The notes under the pieces are model-generated. The model was not told where the DNA came from. It did not search any database and was given only the letters and a program-made list of their open reading frames with translations. A stretch of 64,000 bases of DNA from Seonamhaeicola maritimus (GTDB taxonomy: Bacteria; Bacteroidota; Bacteroidia; Flavobacteriales; Flavobacteriaceae): contig NZ_VRKQ01000016.1 of NCBI RefSeq assembly GCF_008056315.1, positions 517 to 64,516 on the forward strand. The letters run 5' to 3'. The position numbers and the translations under genes are program-made. This document shows positions 51,708 through 61,294 of this stretch, in pieces (the first letter of the stretch is position 1; each line of letters begins with the position of its first letter).

Positions 51708-52318
51708 TATTTCACTGTTATTGAAAACATCTCTGTGTTTCCTATAAAACCTTTTAATTTGTCATTAGCAATTACTTTGCCAACTCCTGCTGGAGTGCCC
51801 GTAAATATAATATCTCCAATCTTTAATGTAAAATATTTTGAGACATATTCTATTATTTCATCAATTTTCCACAACATGTGGCTGGTATTTCCTTTTTGAA
51901 CAATATTATCGTTCTTTTTTAAAGAAAACTCAATAGCATTAACATCATTTATTTGCTCTTTAGGTATCCATTTACCAACAACTGCTGAACCATCAAAAGC
52001 TTTTGCTTTTTCCCAAGGCAAACCTTTAGCCTTTAATTTACTTTGTAAATCTCTGGCGGTAAAGTCAATTCCTAAGCCAATTTCATTGTAATATTTATGA
52101 GCAAATTTTTTATCAATGTACTTCCCTATTCTATTAATCTTAACTAAAACTTCAACTTCATGATGAATGTCCTCCGAAAAATCTGGAATAAAAAAGGGCT
52201 GCTTTTTTAATAGTATTGCTGAATCTGGTTTTTGAAATATAACCGGGTCTAAAGGCTTTTCATTTTCGAGTTCCTCAATATGTTCGGCATAATTTCTACC
52301 TATACAAATTAGTTTCAT
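51707..52318 (-). CDS. Fumarylacetoacetate hydrolase (FAH) family protein
   Basis: 203 residues. FAH catalytic domain: IGRNYAEHIEEL at the start, metal-binding HHEVEVLVKI (E-x-E pattern), GLGIDFTARDLQ, KAKGLPWEKAKAFDGS, and IIFTGTPAGVG. Family members are oxaloacetate decarboxylases, acylpyruvases or hydratases; exact substrate unknown. In the dnaQ-like/FAH/Hpt/cinA operon. Confidence 0.9.
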   Translation of the reverse strand: MKLICIGRNYAEHIEELENEKPLDPVIFQKPDSAILLKKQPFFIPDFSEDIHHEVEVLVKINRIGKYIDKKFAHKYYNEIGLGIDFTARDLQSKLKAKGLPWEKAKAFDGSAVVGKWIPKEQINDVNAIEFSLKKNDNIVQKGNTSHMLWKIDEIIEYVSKYFTLKIGDIIFTGTPAGVGKVIANDKLKGFIGNTEMFSITVK

Positions 52319-52324
52319 TTTCTT

Positions 52325-53101
52325 TTAGAACAATTTATTATTGAAACCTCTCAATTTAATATTAGTTAAAACCTTCTTAGTATATAATGGAAAATCAGCA
52401 TTTAACAACCAACCAAAATAACCTGGTTCCTTTTCCAAAACTTCAGTCACCAATTTTCCTTTATGCTTCCCAAAAGAAAAACACTCCTCGCCTTTTTTAT
52501 TGTATGCTATAAAACCTGCAAAGTCCGCAAACTTTTTCCTTGAACTAAACTCCGCTAAAAACTTGGTATCATTCTCCAGTTCTTCATATTTGGAAAGTTG
52601 AGCCTTTAACACTTCATACGTGGCAATGGTATCTGCTTCAGCACTATGAGCATTGTCTAAATTTTTATCACAATAAAATTTATAGGCAGCACTTAAAGTT
52701 CGTTGTTCCATTTTATGAAAAATGGTTTGTACATCTATAGCTTGACGGTTTTTCATATCGAAATCTACTTCAGCACGTAACATCTCTTCGGCCAACAAAG
52801 GAATATCAAATCTGTTAGAATTAAACCCACCCACATCTGAATCTTTAATCATATTATAAACTTCCTTAGCTAACTCTTTAAAGGTTGGTTTATCAGCCAC
52901 ATCTTCATCTGAAATACCATGAATAGCCGTCACTTCTTTTGGAATAGCCATTTCAGGGTTTACCCGCCATGTTTTACGTTCTTCTTTCCCGTCAGGAAAC
53001 ACTTTTAAGACAGAAATCTCTACTATTCTATCATGAGTTATGTTAATACCTGTAGTTTCTAAATCGAAAAAACAAATGGGTTTTGTGAGATTAAGTTGCA
53101 T
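52325..53101 (-). CDS. 3'-5' exonuclease of the DnaQ (DEDD) superfamily
   Basis: 258 residues. Epsilon-like exonuclease with ExoI FFDLETTGI, ExoII NSNRFDIPLL and ExoIII HSAEADTIATYEVL. A C-terminal extension (FSFGKHKGKLVTEVLEKEPG, YFGWLLNADFPLYTKK) is a DUF3820-like module, the same FGKHKG motif seen in the 75-residue protein at 24.2-24.4 kb. First gene of its operon, with a -7 box upstream. Confidence 0.92.
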   Translation of the reverse strand: MQLNLTKPICFFDLETTGINITHDRIVEISVLKVFPDGKEERKTWRVNPEMAIPKEVTAIHGISDEDVADKPTFKELAKEVYNMIKDSDVGGFNSNRFDIPLLAEEMLRAEVDFDMKNRQAIDVQTIFHKMEQRTLSAAYKFYCDKNLDNAHSAEADTIATYEVLKAQLSKYEELENDTKFLAEFSSRKKFADFAGFIAYNKKGEECFSFGKHKGKLVTEVLEKEPGYFGWLLNADFPLYTKKVLTNIKLRGFNNKLF

Positions 53102-53135
53102 AAATTATGTTATTACATATTAAAATAGATTCCTG

Positions 53136-53143
53136 CAAAAATA
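53136..53143 (-). promoter_or_regulatory. -7 promoter box of exonuclease operon
   Basis: TATTTTTG on the minus strand, exact TAnnTTTG match, 34 nt before the exonuclease start and just past the terminator of the E2 gene. Confidence 0.45.
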
Positions 53144-53145
53144 GA

Positions 53146-53175
53146 AAAACCTAACCATTTTACTGGTTAGGTTTT
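53146..53175 (-). terminator. Terminator of the E2 gene
   Basis: Stem AAAACCTAACC / GGTTAGGTTTT with an 8-nt loop; T-rich on both sides, so it could work in both directions. Confidence 0.85.
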
Positions 53176-53196
53176 CCATCATTTATTTTTATGAAA

Positions 53197-54519
53197 TTAT
53201 ATTTCTCTATCAACATCCCAAGCCTCCAAATAATCTTTAACAGCTTTTACAAACATACCTCCTAAAGCTCCATTAACTACACGGTGATCATAAGAATGTG
53301 ATAAAAACATTTTGTAGCGAATGCCTATAAAATCACCTTCACTGGTTTCAATTACCGCAGGAACTTTTCTAATTGCTCCAAGCGCCAAAATACCTACTTG
53401 TGGCTGATTGATAATTGGCGTCCCCATGATACTACCAAAAGAACCAACATTAGTCACAGTATAAGTTCCACCTTGAATATCATCTGGTTTAAGTTGATTT
53501 AACCTTGCTCTATTTGCTAAATCATTAACCTGCTTTGTCATTCCAACTAAATTTAGCTGATCAGCATTTTTAATAACAGGAACAATTAAATTGCCGTCTG
53601 GTAAAGCTGCAGCCATACCTAGGTTTATATTCTTCTTCTTTATAATAGTATCTCCTTGAACAGAAATATTCATCATAGGGTAATCACGAAGTGCTTTGGC
53701 AATGGCTTCCATGAAAATAGGCGTAAACGTTAGATTTTCACCTTCACGTTTCATGAATTCACTCTTCATTTTCTTTCTCCAATTCCAAATCTTGGTAACA
53801 TCGGCTTCAATAAAACTTTGAACATGTGCTGATGTTTGAATTGACTCTTTCATATGATGAGCAACTAGTTTACCCATGCGTGTCATTTCAACAATTTCAT
53901 CCTCACCACTTGGAATCACAGGCGGAGTAGTTATAACTTTTGGAGCTGTTTCAACTTTAACCTGAGGAGCTGGAGTAACATCTTCTTTTACAGGTGTAGA
54001 TTGTGCTTTAACACCTCTATTTTCAACATAACTCAAAATATCATTTTTGGTAACTCTACCGTCTTTTCCGGTACCTGAAATGGCATCAAGTTCTTCCTGT
54101 GAAATACCTTCTTGTTTTGCTATGTTTTTTACGAGAGGTGAATAAAAACGATTTCCGCTAGAGATAACAGGTGTAACTGTTTCCTTAGCTATAGAAATGG
54201 TTTCTTTTATTTGCTCAACAGCTTTTTCTTCAACTTCAACAGGACTGCTTTCAGATTCTGTTTTTGGTTCTTCATCTCCTTCAGTTTCAATTACTGCAAT
54301 AACTTGCCCAACTTGAACCACATCATCAACATTAAAAAATCTTTCAATTAAAACACCATCAACTTCACTTGGCACTTCACTATCTACTTTATCTGTAGCA
54401 ATTTCCACAATAGGCTCATCCATCTCAATAGTTTCACCAATTTCTTTTAACCAAGATGTTATAGTTGCCTCAGCAACACTTTCACCCATTTTAGGTAATC
54501 TAAGCTCAAACTTTGCCAT
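53197..54519 (-). CDS. 2-oxo acid dehydrogenase E2 (dihydrolipoamide acyltransferase)
   Basis: 440 residues. One lipoyl domain (1-80) with the lipoylated K44 in EIATDKVDSEV, a flexible linker, an E1/E3 subunit-binding domain at about 126-160 (SPLVKNIAKQEGISQEELDA), and a catalytic domain with H412 in LSHSYDHRVVNGALGG. This arrangement with a single lipoyl domain resembles the E2 of the branched-chain or 2-oxoglutarate type, but specificity cannot be settled; no E1 or E3 gene lies nearby. Confidence 0.9.
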   Translation of the reverse strand: MAKFELRLPKMGESVAEATITSWLKEIGETIEMDEPIVEIATDKVDSEVPSEVDGVLIERFFNVDDVVQVGQVIAVIETEGDEEPKTESESSPVEVEEKAVEQIKETISIAKETVTPVISSGNRFYSPLVKNIAKQEGISQEELDAISGTGKDGRVTKNDILSYVENRGVKAQSTPVKEDVTPAPQVKVETAPKVITTPPVIPSGEDEIVEMTRMGKLVAHHMKESIQTSAHVQSFIEADVTKIWNWRKKMKSEFMKREGENLTFTPIFMEAIAKALRDYPMMNISVQGDTIIKKKNINLGMAAALPDGNLIVPVIKNADQLNLVGMTKQVNDLANRARLNQLKPDDIQGGTYTVTNVGSFGSIMGTPIINQPQVGILALGAIRKVPAVIETSEGDFIGIRYKMFLSHSYDHRVVNGALGGMFVKAVKDYLEAWDVDREI

Positions 54520-54631
54520 ATCAATAATGTAATAGTTCTGTTTTAATTTGCGCTTGCAAAATTAATGAAAAATCAACGATTCTTATTGATTATTCTCATT
54601 AATTATAAGAAGATTTACAGAATATAATAAG

Positions 54632-55729
54632 TTAAAAAACGATAACTTCTCCTCGACTTATTGCATCATCGCTACCTAAAACAAAGTTAGAATTTTGTGG
54701 TATAATCTTATACGTTAATCCTTTTTTTGGAGAAGCAACATCCATAGAACCGATAATTTCTTTATAAGTCAAGTATTTCGCATCAAAAATAATTTCATCA
54801 CCTTTATCAAGATTTTCTATACTATTTTTTAATTCAAGTTCAGAATTCAATACTCCTTGTAAACCACCTATTAGTTTATCTGATATTAAGACATATTTAT
54901 TAACACGTTTAATTTTGTAAATTGGAGTTTTTCTAAAAAAGTACACTAATCTAATTCCAAAGAATACGAATAAATCCAAAAGAAAATTCTTTTTGAAATG
55001 CTTTTTGTAAAATATCTGCATGGCGCCATAGAATCGACGAGCATAATTCTTATCTCTAAGAGTACTTTCACCTTTATAGTGAATTACACTAGTTTTTCCA
55101 TAATAATAATTCTGAAGGCCTAGTTTTAATACTCTATAAGATAAGTCTATATCCTCTCCATACATAAAATAGTCTTCGTCGAATCCTTCTATTTTTTGAT
55201 ACAATTCTCTTTTCATGAACATAAACGCCCCAACCAAAACATTCACCTCTCCAATATCATTTTCATTTAAATGGTTGGCATAATACATTGAAGGATCACC
55301 AAACAGTTTTTTGAAAGCTGCTTTTACAAAAGGAATATTTCGTTTACTTTCTGGTAAAAATCCACCAACTCCATCAATCAATTTACAACCAACAACACCC
55401 AAACTCGTCTTATCTTCACTAAACAGTAAAAGTTTTTTAAAGGTATCTTCTGCTACAACTGTATCCGGATTTATAACACAAAGGTATTCTCCCTGTGCTT
55501 CTCGCACTCCAATATTGTTTCCCTTAGAAAAGCCAAAATTCTCTTTATTCTCTATTAGAATTACCTTTGGAAATAATTCCTTTATCATAGAACAACTTCC
55601 ATCTTCAGAATTGTTATCAACTACAATAATTTCAGCTTCTAAATCAGAAATTGCAGCTTGCACACTTTTTAAACAGAGTTCTAAAAAGTATCTTACATTA
55701 TAATTAAGTATAACTACCGAAAGTTTCAA
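54632..55729 (-). CDS. Family 2 glycosyltransferase
   Basis: 365 residues. GT-A fold: SVVILNYNVRYFLELCLKSV at the start, nucleotide-sugar site IIVVDNNSEDGS, the INPDTVV metal/sugar segment, and the acceptor-loop YGEDIDLSYRVLKLG with the catalytic ED. Rhamnosyl-transferase-like. A C-terminal part (about 245-365) has an amphipathic stretch (RLVYFFRKTPIYKI). Probably adds a sugar to a cell-surface polysaccharide or lipid. Next to recR (9 nt), with no other polysaccharide genes. Confidence 0.88.
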   Translation of the reverse strand: MKLSVVILNYNVRYFLELCLKSVQAAISDLEAEIIVVDNNSEDGSCSMIKELFPKVILIENKENFGFSKGNNIGVREAQGEYLCVINPDTVVAEDTFKKLLLFSEDKTSLGVVGCKLIDGVGGFLPESKRNIPFVKAAFKKLFGDPSMYYANHLNENDIGEVNVLVGAFMFMKRELYQKIEGFDEDYFMYGEDIDLSYRVLKLGLQNYYYGKTSVIHYKGESTLRDKNYARRFYGAMQIFYKKHFKKNFLLDLFVFFGIRLVYFFRKTPIYKIKRVNKYVLISDKLIGGLQGVLNSELELKNSIENLDKGDEIIFDAKYLTYKEIIGSMDVASPKKGLTYKIIPQNSNFVLGSDDAISRGEVIVF

Positions 55730-55738
55730 ATTGAGAGA

Positions 55739-56356
55739 CTAAAGTTTTAAAGAGGATTCAAATGGGATTCTATTAACAATACTTCTTCCTAAGGTAATTT
55801 CATCTGCATATTCCAATTCGTCTCCAACCGAAATCCCTCTGGCAATAGTTGATGTAACTACATCATAGTCTTGAATTTGTTTAAAAACATAAAAATTAGT
55901 TGTGTCACCTTCCATAGTGGAACTCAGCGCAAAAATGAGCTCTTTCACTTTACCATCTTTCACTTTTTTTACTAAAGATTCTATATTCAAATCGTGAGGT
56001 CCAATACCATCCATTGGAGAAATTTTACCTCCTAAAACATGGTATAAGCCTTTAAATGAACTTGTATTTTCAATAGCCATAACATCTTTAATATCTTCAA
56101 CTACACAAACAATTTCAGTATTTCTATTATGACTTGAACAAATTTCACATAGAATATTGTCACTAATATTATGACACGATTGACAGAATTTCACATTGTT
56201 CCTCATTGCTTGTATAGCTTCAGTTAATCCTGCTGTTTGCTCTTTTGGTTGTCGCAACATATGCAACACCAAACGTAAAGCTGTACGCTTACCTACCCCT
56301 GGTAATTGAGACATTTCATTCACTGCTTTTTCTAGCAATTTAGATGAGAATTCCAT
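55739..56356 (-). CDS. recR: Recombination protein RecR
   Basis: 205 residues. Recombinational repair with RecO and RecF. N-terminal helix-hairpin-helix ([20 protein letters not shown]), C4 zinc finger ([16 protein letters not shown]), Toprim domain ([17 protein letters not shown]), and Walker-B-like C-terminus. Typical length. The GT2 gene follows 9 nt downstream. Confidence 0.96.
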   Translation of the reverse strand: MEFSSKLLEKAVNEMSQLPGVGKRTALRLVLHMLRQPKEQTAGLTEAIQAMRNNVKFCQSCHNISDNILCEICSSHNRNTEIVCVVEDIKDVMAIENTSSFKGLYHVLGGKISPMDGIGPHDLNIESLVKKVKDGKVKELIFALSSTMEGDTTNFYVFKQIQDYDVVTSTIARGISVGDELEYADEITLGRSIVNRIPFESSLKL

Positions 56357-56470
56357 AACCGCGAAATTACAATATATTATTTATTAGACTATCACGGTCT
56401 TACCTTCTTTTTATTAGAATTTAGATTTTGAAATTTATAATTTGTATTTTGAAAACCAAATAAAATTTAA

Positions 56471-57928
56471 ATGACCGCCACTCAAATACTTCTACTAATC
56501 GCAGCCTACTTTGGCGTACTTTTAGTAATATCATATTTCACCGGAAAGAACGATAACAATGAAGATTTCTTTAAAGCAGGAAAACAATCACCATGGTATT
56601 TAGTTGCTTTTGGAATGGTTGGTGCTTCTCTCTCTGGAGTCACTTTTATATCTGTCCCTGGATGGATTGAAGGATCACAGTTCAGTTATTTTCAAGTAGT
56701 ATTAGGATATATGGTTGGTTACTTGGTGGTTGCCTACGTTTTACTACCCATCTATTACAAACTTAACGTCACCTCTATCTACGAATATTTACTACAGCGT
56801 TTTGGTGTTGTCAGCCATAAAACGGGTGCATTTTTCTTTTTTTTATCAAGAGTTTTAGGAGCTGCGTTCCGATTGTTTTTAGTTGCTATTGTTTTACAGC
56901 AATTTGTATTTAACGCTTGGAATGTGCCATTTGAAATTACCGTAATTATCTCAATTTTACTTATTTGGATTTACACCAATAAAGGTGGTATAAAAACTAT
57001 AGTTTGGACGGATACGCTACAAACCTTATTTATGATTTTGGCAGTAATACTTTCAATACATTTTATTAATGAAAGCTTGGGTTGGAGTTTTAGCGAGTTT
57101 TTAGTTTCCGATGAATTAAAGGCTTACAATAAAGTATTTGTAATGGATAGCTTTTTGGAAAGAGGGCATTTTTTTAAATCATTTTTGGGCGGCATGTTCA
57201 TTACCATTTGTATGACTGGATTAGACCAAGATATGATGCAAAAAAATCTAACGTGTAAATCTTTAAAAGATGCACAAAAAAATATGGTTTCATTTAGCAT
57301 TGTTCTTGTTTTTGTCACATTACTTTTCATGCTTTTAGGAGCTCTTCTTTATATCTATGCTAACAAACACAACATAGCCATTCCTTTAATGGACGGGAAG
57401 CCAAAAACAGATTTATTATTCCCCGAAATTGCTTTAAACAGTGGATTAGGCATTACACTAGCAGTTACCTTTATGTTGGGCTTGATAGCAGCCGCATATA
57501 GTAGCGCCGATAGCGCCTTAACATCACTAACAACCTCTTTTTGCGTTGACTTTTTAAACATTGATAAAAAACCAAAAGAGCATCAAAAAAGTGTTAGGAA
57601 AAAAGCTCATATTGGCATGAGTGTTTTATTGATAATTGTAATCATAATATTTAAATATGTACTTAATAGTAATGTAATTGACAGCCTCTTGACGGTTGCT
57701 GGATACACTTATGGACCTTTACTTGGTTTATTCGCTTTTGGAATCTTTACAAATTATCAAGTAAAAGATAAATACGTATGGCTTGTTGCTTTATGTTCTG
57801 TAGTTCTAATTACAATTATAGGAAGTATTCCTGCCGATAAATTAGGAGGTTATGTATTAGGTTACGAGCTACTACCAATAAATGGTTTATTAACTTTTAT
57901 TGGGCTAATACTGATTCGTAGAAAGTAG
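56471..57928 (+). CDS. Sodium:solute symporter (SSS family)
   Basis: 485 residues with about 13 transmembrane helices. SSS signature in [20 protein letters not shown] and [11 protein letters not shown] (helix 1-2), with the Na-site small residues in the [18 protein letters not shown] helix (about 340-358). Substrate unknown; the DxxxQTLF-like TDTLQTLFM segment resembles sugar or acid transporters. Its last 24 nt overlap the convergent CoA-binding gene. Confidence 0.9.
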   Translation: MTATQILLLIAAYFGVLLVISYFTGKNDNNEDFFKAGKQSPWYLVAFGMVGASLSGVTFISVPGWIEGSQFSYFQVVLGYMVGYLVVAYVLLPIYYKLNVTSIYEYLLQRFGVVSHKTGAFFFFLSRVLGAAFRLFLVAIVLQQFVFNAWNVPFEITVIISILLIWIYTNKGGIKTIVWTDTLQTLFMILAVILSIHFINESLGWSFSEFLVSDELKAYNKVFVMDSFLERGHFFKSFLGGMFITICMTGLDQDMMQKNLTCKSLKDAQKNMVSFSIVLVFVTLLFMLLGALLYIYANKHNIAIPLMDGKPKTDLLFPEIALNSGLGITLAVTFMLGLIAAAYSSADSALTSLTTSFCVDFLNIDKKPKEHQKSVRKKAHIGMSVLLIIVIIIFKYVLNSNVIDSLLTVAGYTYGPLLGLFAFGIFTNYQVKDKYVWLVALCSVVLITIIGSIPADKLGGYVLGYELLPINGLLTFIGLILIRRK

Positions 57929-58267
57929 TACCAAAGTACAAGCCTCTTCATAGAAAATATTATTTTCTTTTAAAATTGAAAAGAATTCTGGATTCTCAGT
58001 TCCCGGATTAAAAATAACCCGTTCTGGTTTCAAAGAAACTATATAATCATAATATTCTTTTTGGCTATTTGGGTTAAGATATAAAGTGACAGTATGTATT
58101 CTTTCAAAAGCTTGTAATTCAATATCAATTTCAATCCCAGAAACAACACCTTTATGTCTTCCAAAAGCAACAGTTTTAATATTGTTTGCAACCAACCGTT
58201 GAATAGCATAATTACTATACCTATTAGGTTTAATTGAAGCTCCAAAAACTAAGGTTATTTTATTCAT
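57905..58267 (-). CDS. CoA-binding domain protein
   Basis: 120 residues. Rossmann-type CoA-binding (CoA_binding_2) protein: [20 protein letters not shown] at the start, [32 protein letters not shown] and [12 protein letters not shown] with NPGTEN the conserved closing motif. Small stand-alone members are thought to bind CoA or nucleotides; role unknown. Overlaps the symporter stop by 24 nt. Confidence 0.88.
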   Translation of the reverse strand: MNKITLVFGASIKPNRYSNYAIQRLVANNIKTVAFGRHKGVVSGIEIDIELQAFERIHTVTLYLNPNSQKEYYDYIVSLKPERVIFNPGTENPEFFSILKENNIFYEEACTLVLLSTNQY

Positions 58268-58382
58268 TTGTTAAAGTATTGTTAAGGCTCAATAATTTGG
58301 TAACACAACATATTCTAAGACGTCTTATTTATAATTAAAAACTAAGTAAACATCAATCAAATCAAAAAACAATCAAATAAAA

Positions 58383-60854
58383 ATGAAAAACTTATTTTTC
58401 ATGTGCTTTTTAGCGCTTTCAGTATTAGTAAATGCACATGCTAACCCCGAAAAAAATATTGACAAAAACGGCACAATCTTCGGTGTTGTTTTAGACGCAA
58501 ATTTAAAACAACCCTTACCCTATGTCAATATTGTTATTAAGAATAATCAAAATGAAATTTTAACTGGTGGTATAACACTAGATGATGGTAGCTTTAAAAT
58601 AAACAAAGTTGCCGAAGGAGATATAGTAGTTAACATTCAATATATTGGGTATAAAACCTATAGTAAAAATATTACTGTAGGTAAAGGGAACTATAGAGTA
58701 AATCTTGGTAATATTCTTTTAGAAGAAGAAAATGAAAGTTTAGAGGCTGTAACTGTTGTTGCAGAAGTATCAACCATACAACAGAAAATTGACAGAAAAA
58801 TAGTTAACGTTGGCAAAGACCTAGCAAATATGGGAACAGCCACAGATATTATGACAGCAGTTCCATCTGTTAATGTTGACGCTCAAACAGGTGATATTAG
58901 CCTGAGAGGGAATCAAAATGTTCGTGTTATGATAGATGGTAAACTATCTAATATTCCAACGGCCCAATTACTAAGGCAATTACCTTCAACATCAATTAAA
59001 CAAATAGAACTAATAACAAATCCTTCAGCCAAATACAATCCAGAAGGCATGAGTGGGCTTATAAATATTATTCTTCATAAAAATACCAATATTGGTTTTA
59101 ACGGAGGCTTGAGTACTGGTGTCCAACATCAAAGAGAAGCTAAATTTAATAGCTCGTTGAATATGAATTACCGTAATGGAAAAGTAAATGTATACGGAAG
59201 CTACGGCAACAATATTAGAAAAGGCGTTAATTTTGGTGAAATACGCCAAATTGAAAACAACTCTTATCAAGCCATAGACTTACAAGATAATAATAAATCT
59301 CATTTATATAAAGTTGGTGTTGATTTTTATTTTAATGATAAAAACACTATTTCGTTTTTCACCAATCAAAACACTTTTGATGGTAAAAATGATGCAACCT
59401 CTGAATTTGTTTTTAATGATTTAATAGGAAATGACCAAAAGCAGATTACAAAGTCATATAGTGAAAATAGTTCAGGTCAATATAATTTTAATTATAAACT
59501 AGATTTTAACAAAAGTGGTCAGAATATTGAATTGGAGATTGATCATAATGCTTTTGATAATACAGGAGATACCAATAATGGTCAAATTTCAAATAATGTT
59601 AGACCAGATTTTATTGAGCTAACTGAAACCGAAAGAAATAGAACTACCATAAACCTTGATTATGCTGACCCTCTAACAGAAAATTCAAAACTAGAATTAG
59701 GCTTTCAAGCAAGACTATTTGACACTGAAATTTTTTATGAATCTGATGCCAGAGTAAGAAATGAAAATGGCGAGTACATTCCAACAACTACAGACTACAC
59801 CTATGAAAGAGACATTTATTCGGCTTATTTGAATTATAGTAAAAAGTTAGACAAATGGACTTATCAAATTGGTCTTAGAGCAGAAAACGTAACCGTTGAT
59901 GCGAATGCATCTGAAACAGATTTATCATTAAATGAAGAATTAATTATTCCGTTTGAGAATAATTATTTTCAATTGTATCCATCGGTGTTCTTCACCTATA
60001 ATCATTCTGACAAAAATTCTTATCAAATAAGTTATAGCAGAAGAATTGACAGACCAGGTGTAGGTCAAGTAAATCCTATCCCACAATGGAATACACCGCT
60101 GGTAACAAACATAGGTAATCAATCCTTAGAGCCACAATTTACTAATTCACTTGAGTTTAACTACACTAAAAATTTAAAAAAGGGAAGTATAACTGGAGGT
60201 GTTTTCTATAGAATTATAGAAGATGAAATAAACAGAGCTGTTAAAGTTGATAGATCTGATTTGCAATCTAACAGATTCCTTTTAACTTATGACAATTTCA
60301 GCAACACAACTGCCTATGGCTTAGAACTATCAAGTAATTACCGCCCTACTAAATGGTGGAGTTTAAATGCTAGTTTTGATTTATATTCTCAAACTCAAAA
60401 AGGAATTGCAGAAAGAATTGATCCTACATTAACAAATCCAACAGAAAACGACATTGTTGAGGAAGCAGTAAAAGTTGAAAATAATATTTGGAACTTTAGA
60501 GTTTTTAATAATTTAAGAGTAAGCAAAAAGTTATCATTTACAGCTTTTGGTATGTATAGAGGAAAGAATACTGGATTAAATTTTGAAATGGACCCAATGT
60601 ATTTTGTTAACCTAGGTATGAGATATTCTTTCTTAGATAGCAAAGCAACACTTGGTTTAAGTTTTAATGATGTTTTTAACACTCAAAAAATTGCTATTGT
60701 AAGTGAAAGACCATATTTACAAACTGCCAACTTTTCTCCAGAATTCAGAACATTCTCTATGAATTTTAATTATAGATTTGGCAATAGTAAATACAGAGCA
60801 AAATCCAGAAAACGTCGTAATAATGATGAAAAACAAGTTCAAGGCGGTTTATAA
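58383..60854 (+). CDS. TonB-dependent outer-membrane receptor, CarboxypepD-reg type
   Basis: 823 residues. Signal peptide (FFMCFLALSVLVNAHA), CarboxypepD_reg-like domain at about 30-117 (IFGVVLDANLKQPLPYVNIV, LDDGSFKINKVAEGDIVV), plug domain (DIMTAVPSVNVDAQTGDISL, RGNQNVRVMIDGKL), then an outer-membrane beta-barrel of the OMP_b-brl_3 kind, ending in basic residues (YRAKSRKRRNND) past the last strand. Transports an unknown ligand, or acts as a sensor; not part of a SusCD pair since no SusD gene follows. The gene is followed by three stem-loops. Confidence 0.88.
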   Translation: MKNLFFMCFLALSVLVNAHANPEKNIDKNGTIFGVVLDANLKQPLPYVNIVIKNNQNEILTGGITLDDGSFKINKVAEGDIVVNIQYIGYKTYSKNITVGKGNYRVNLGNILLEEENESLEAVTVVAEVSTIQQKIDRKIVNVGKDLANMGTATDIMTAVPSVNVDAQTGDISLRGNQNVRVMIDGKLSNIPTAQLLRQLPSTSIKQIELITNPSAKYNPEGMSGLINIILHKNTNIGFNGGLSTGVQHQREAKFNSSLNMNYRNGKVNVYGSYGNNIRKGVNFGEIRQIENNSYQAIDLQDNNKSHLYKVGVDFYFNDKNTISFFTNQNTFDGKNDATSEFVFNDLIGNDQKQITKSYSENSSGQYNFNYKLDFNKSGQNIELEIDHNAFDNTGDTNNGQISNNVRPDFIELTETERNRTTINLDYADPLTENSKLELGFQARLFDTEIFYESDARVRNENGEYIPTTTDYTYERDIYSAYLNYSKKLDKWTYQIGLRAENVTVDANASETDLSLNEELIIPFENNYFQLYPSVFFTYNHSDKNSYQISYSRRIDRPGVGQVNPIPQWNTPLVTNIGNQSLEPQFTNSLEFNYTKNLKKGSITGGVFYRIIEDEINRAVKVDRSDLQSNRFLLTYDNFSNTTAYGLELSSNYRPTKWWSLNASFDLYSQTQKGIAERIDPTLTNPTENDIVEEAVKVENNIWNFRVFNNLRVSKKLSFTAFGMYRGKNTGLNFEMDPMYFVNLGMRYSFLDSKATLGLSFNDVFNTQKIAIVSERPYLQTANFSPEFRTFSMNFNYRFGNSKYRAKSRKRRNNDEKQVQGGL

Positions 60855-60913
60855 TAAATTTAGTAACCTACATAATAGTTGATGGTTAGTGTTAAGTAAG
60901 GTTATTAAATAAG

Positions 60914-60944
60914 AAACCCCAAAGTTTTTGAGCTTTGGGGTTTT
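60914..60944 (+). terminator. Terminator of TonB-dependent receptor gene
   Basis: Stem AAACCCCAAAG / CTTTGGGGTTT around TTTTTGAG, followed by T4. Confidence 0.88.
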
Positions 60945-61096
60945 GTTATTATAAAAAAATTTAATATCCACACAATAAACACAATATCCTTACGTTAAAC
61001 GTATGTATACAATCTAGCCAAAACGGAGAATAATTATTTAGAGTTAGTCATCTTACACATTAAATTTCGTAATAAAGATTAGTATATTTTCACCAT

Positions 61097-61126
61097 AAAA
61101 CTCGGAGCTGTAAGCTTCGAGTTTTT
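61097..61126 (+). terminator. Second stem-loop with T tract
   Basis: Stem AAAACTCGgAGCT / AGCTtCGAGTTTT with loop GTA and a T5 end. It follows 150 bases of apparently non-coding sequence, so it could end a small RNA rather than the receptor message. Confidence 0.7.
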
Positions 61127-61242
61127 CTTATAATTTGTTAAAAAAAGTTAATTAACAATATGGCGTGCAATAAAATCATGTTTTACACGTCTAATAATTA
61201 AGATTCTTCACATTAGTGTTAGTTGGAGTTGATTAATAGCTG

Positions 61243-61273
61243 AAAAACCCGAAACTCAATGTTTCGGGTTTTT
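61243..61273 (-). terminator. Terminator between small region and fabH
   Basis: Stem AAAAACCCGAAAC / GTTTCGGGTTTTT with loop TCAAT, T-rich on both strands. It most likely terminates the minus-strand fabH transcript, but could also work on the + strand. Confidence 0.8.
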
Positions 61274-61294
61274 ATTTTAAACTAATTTTTATTC

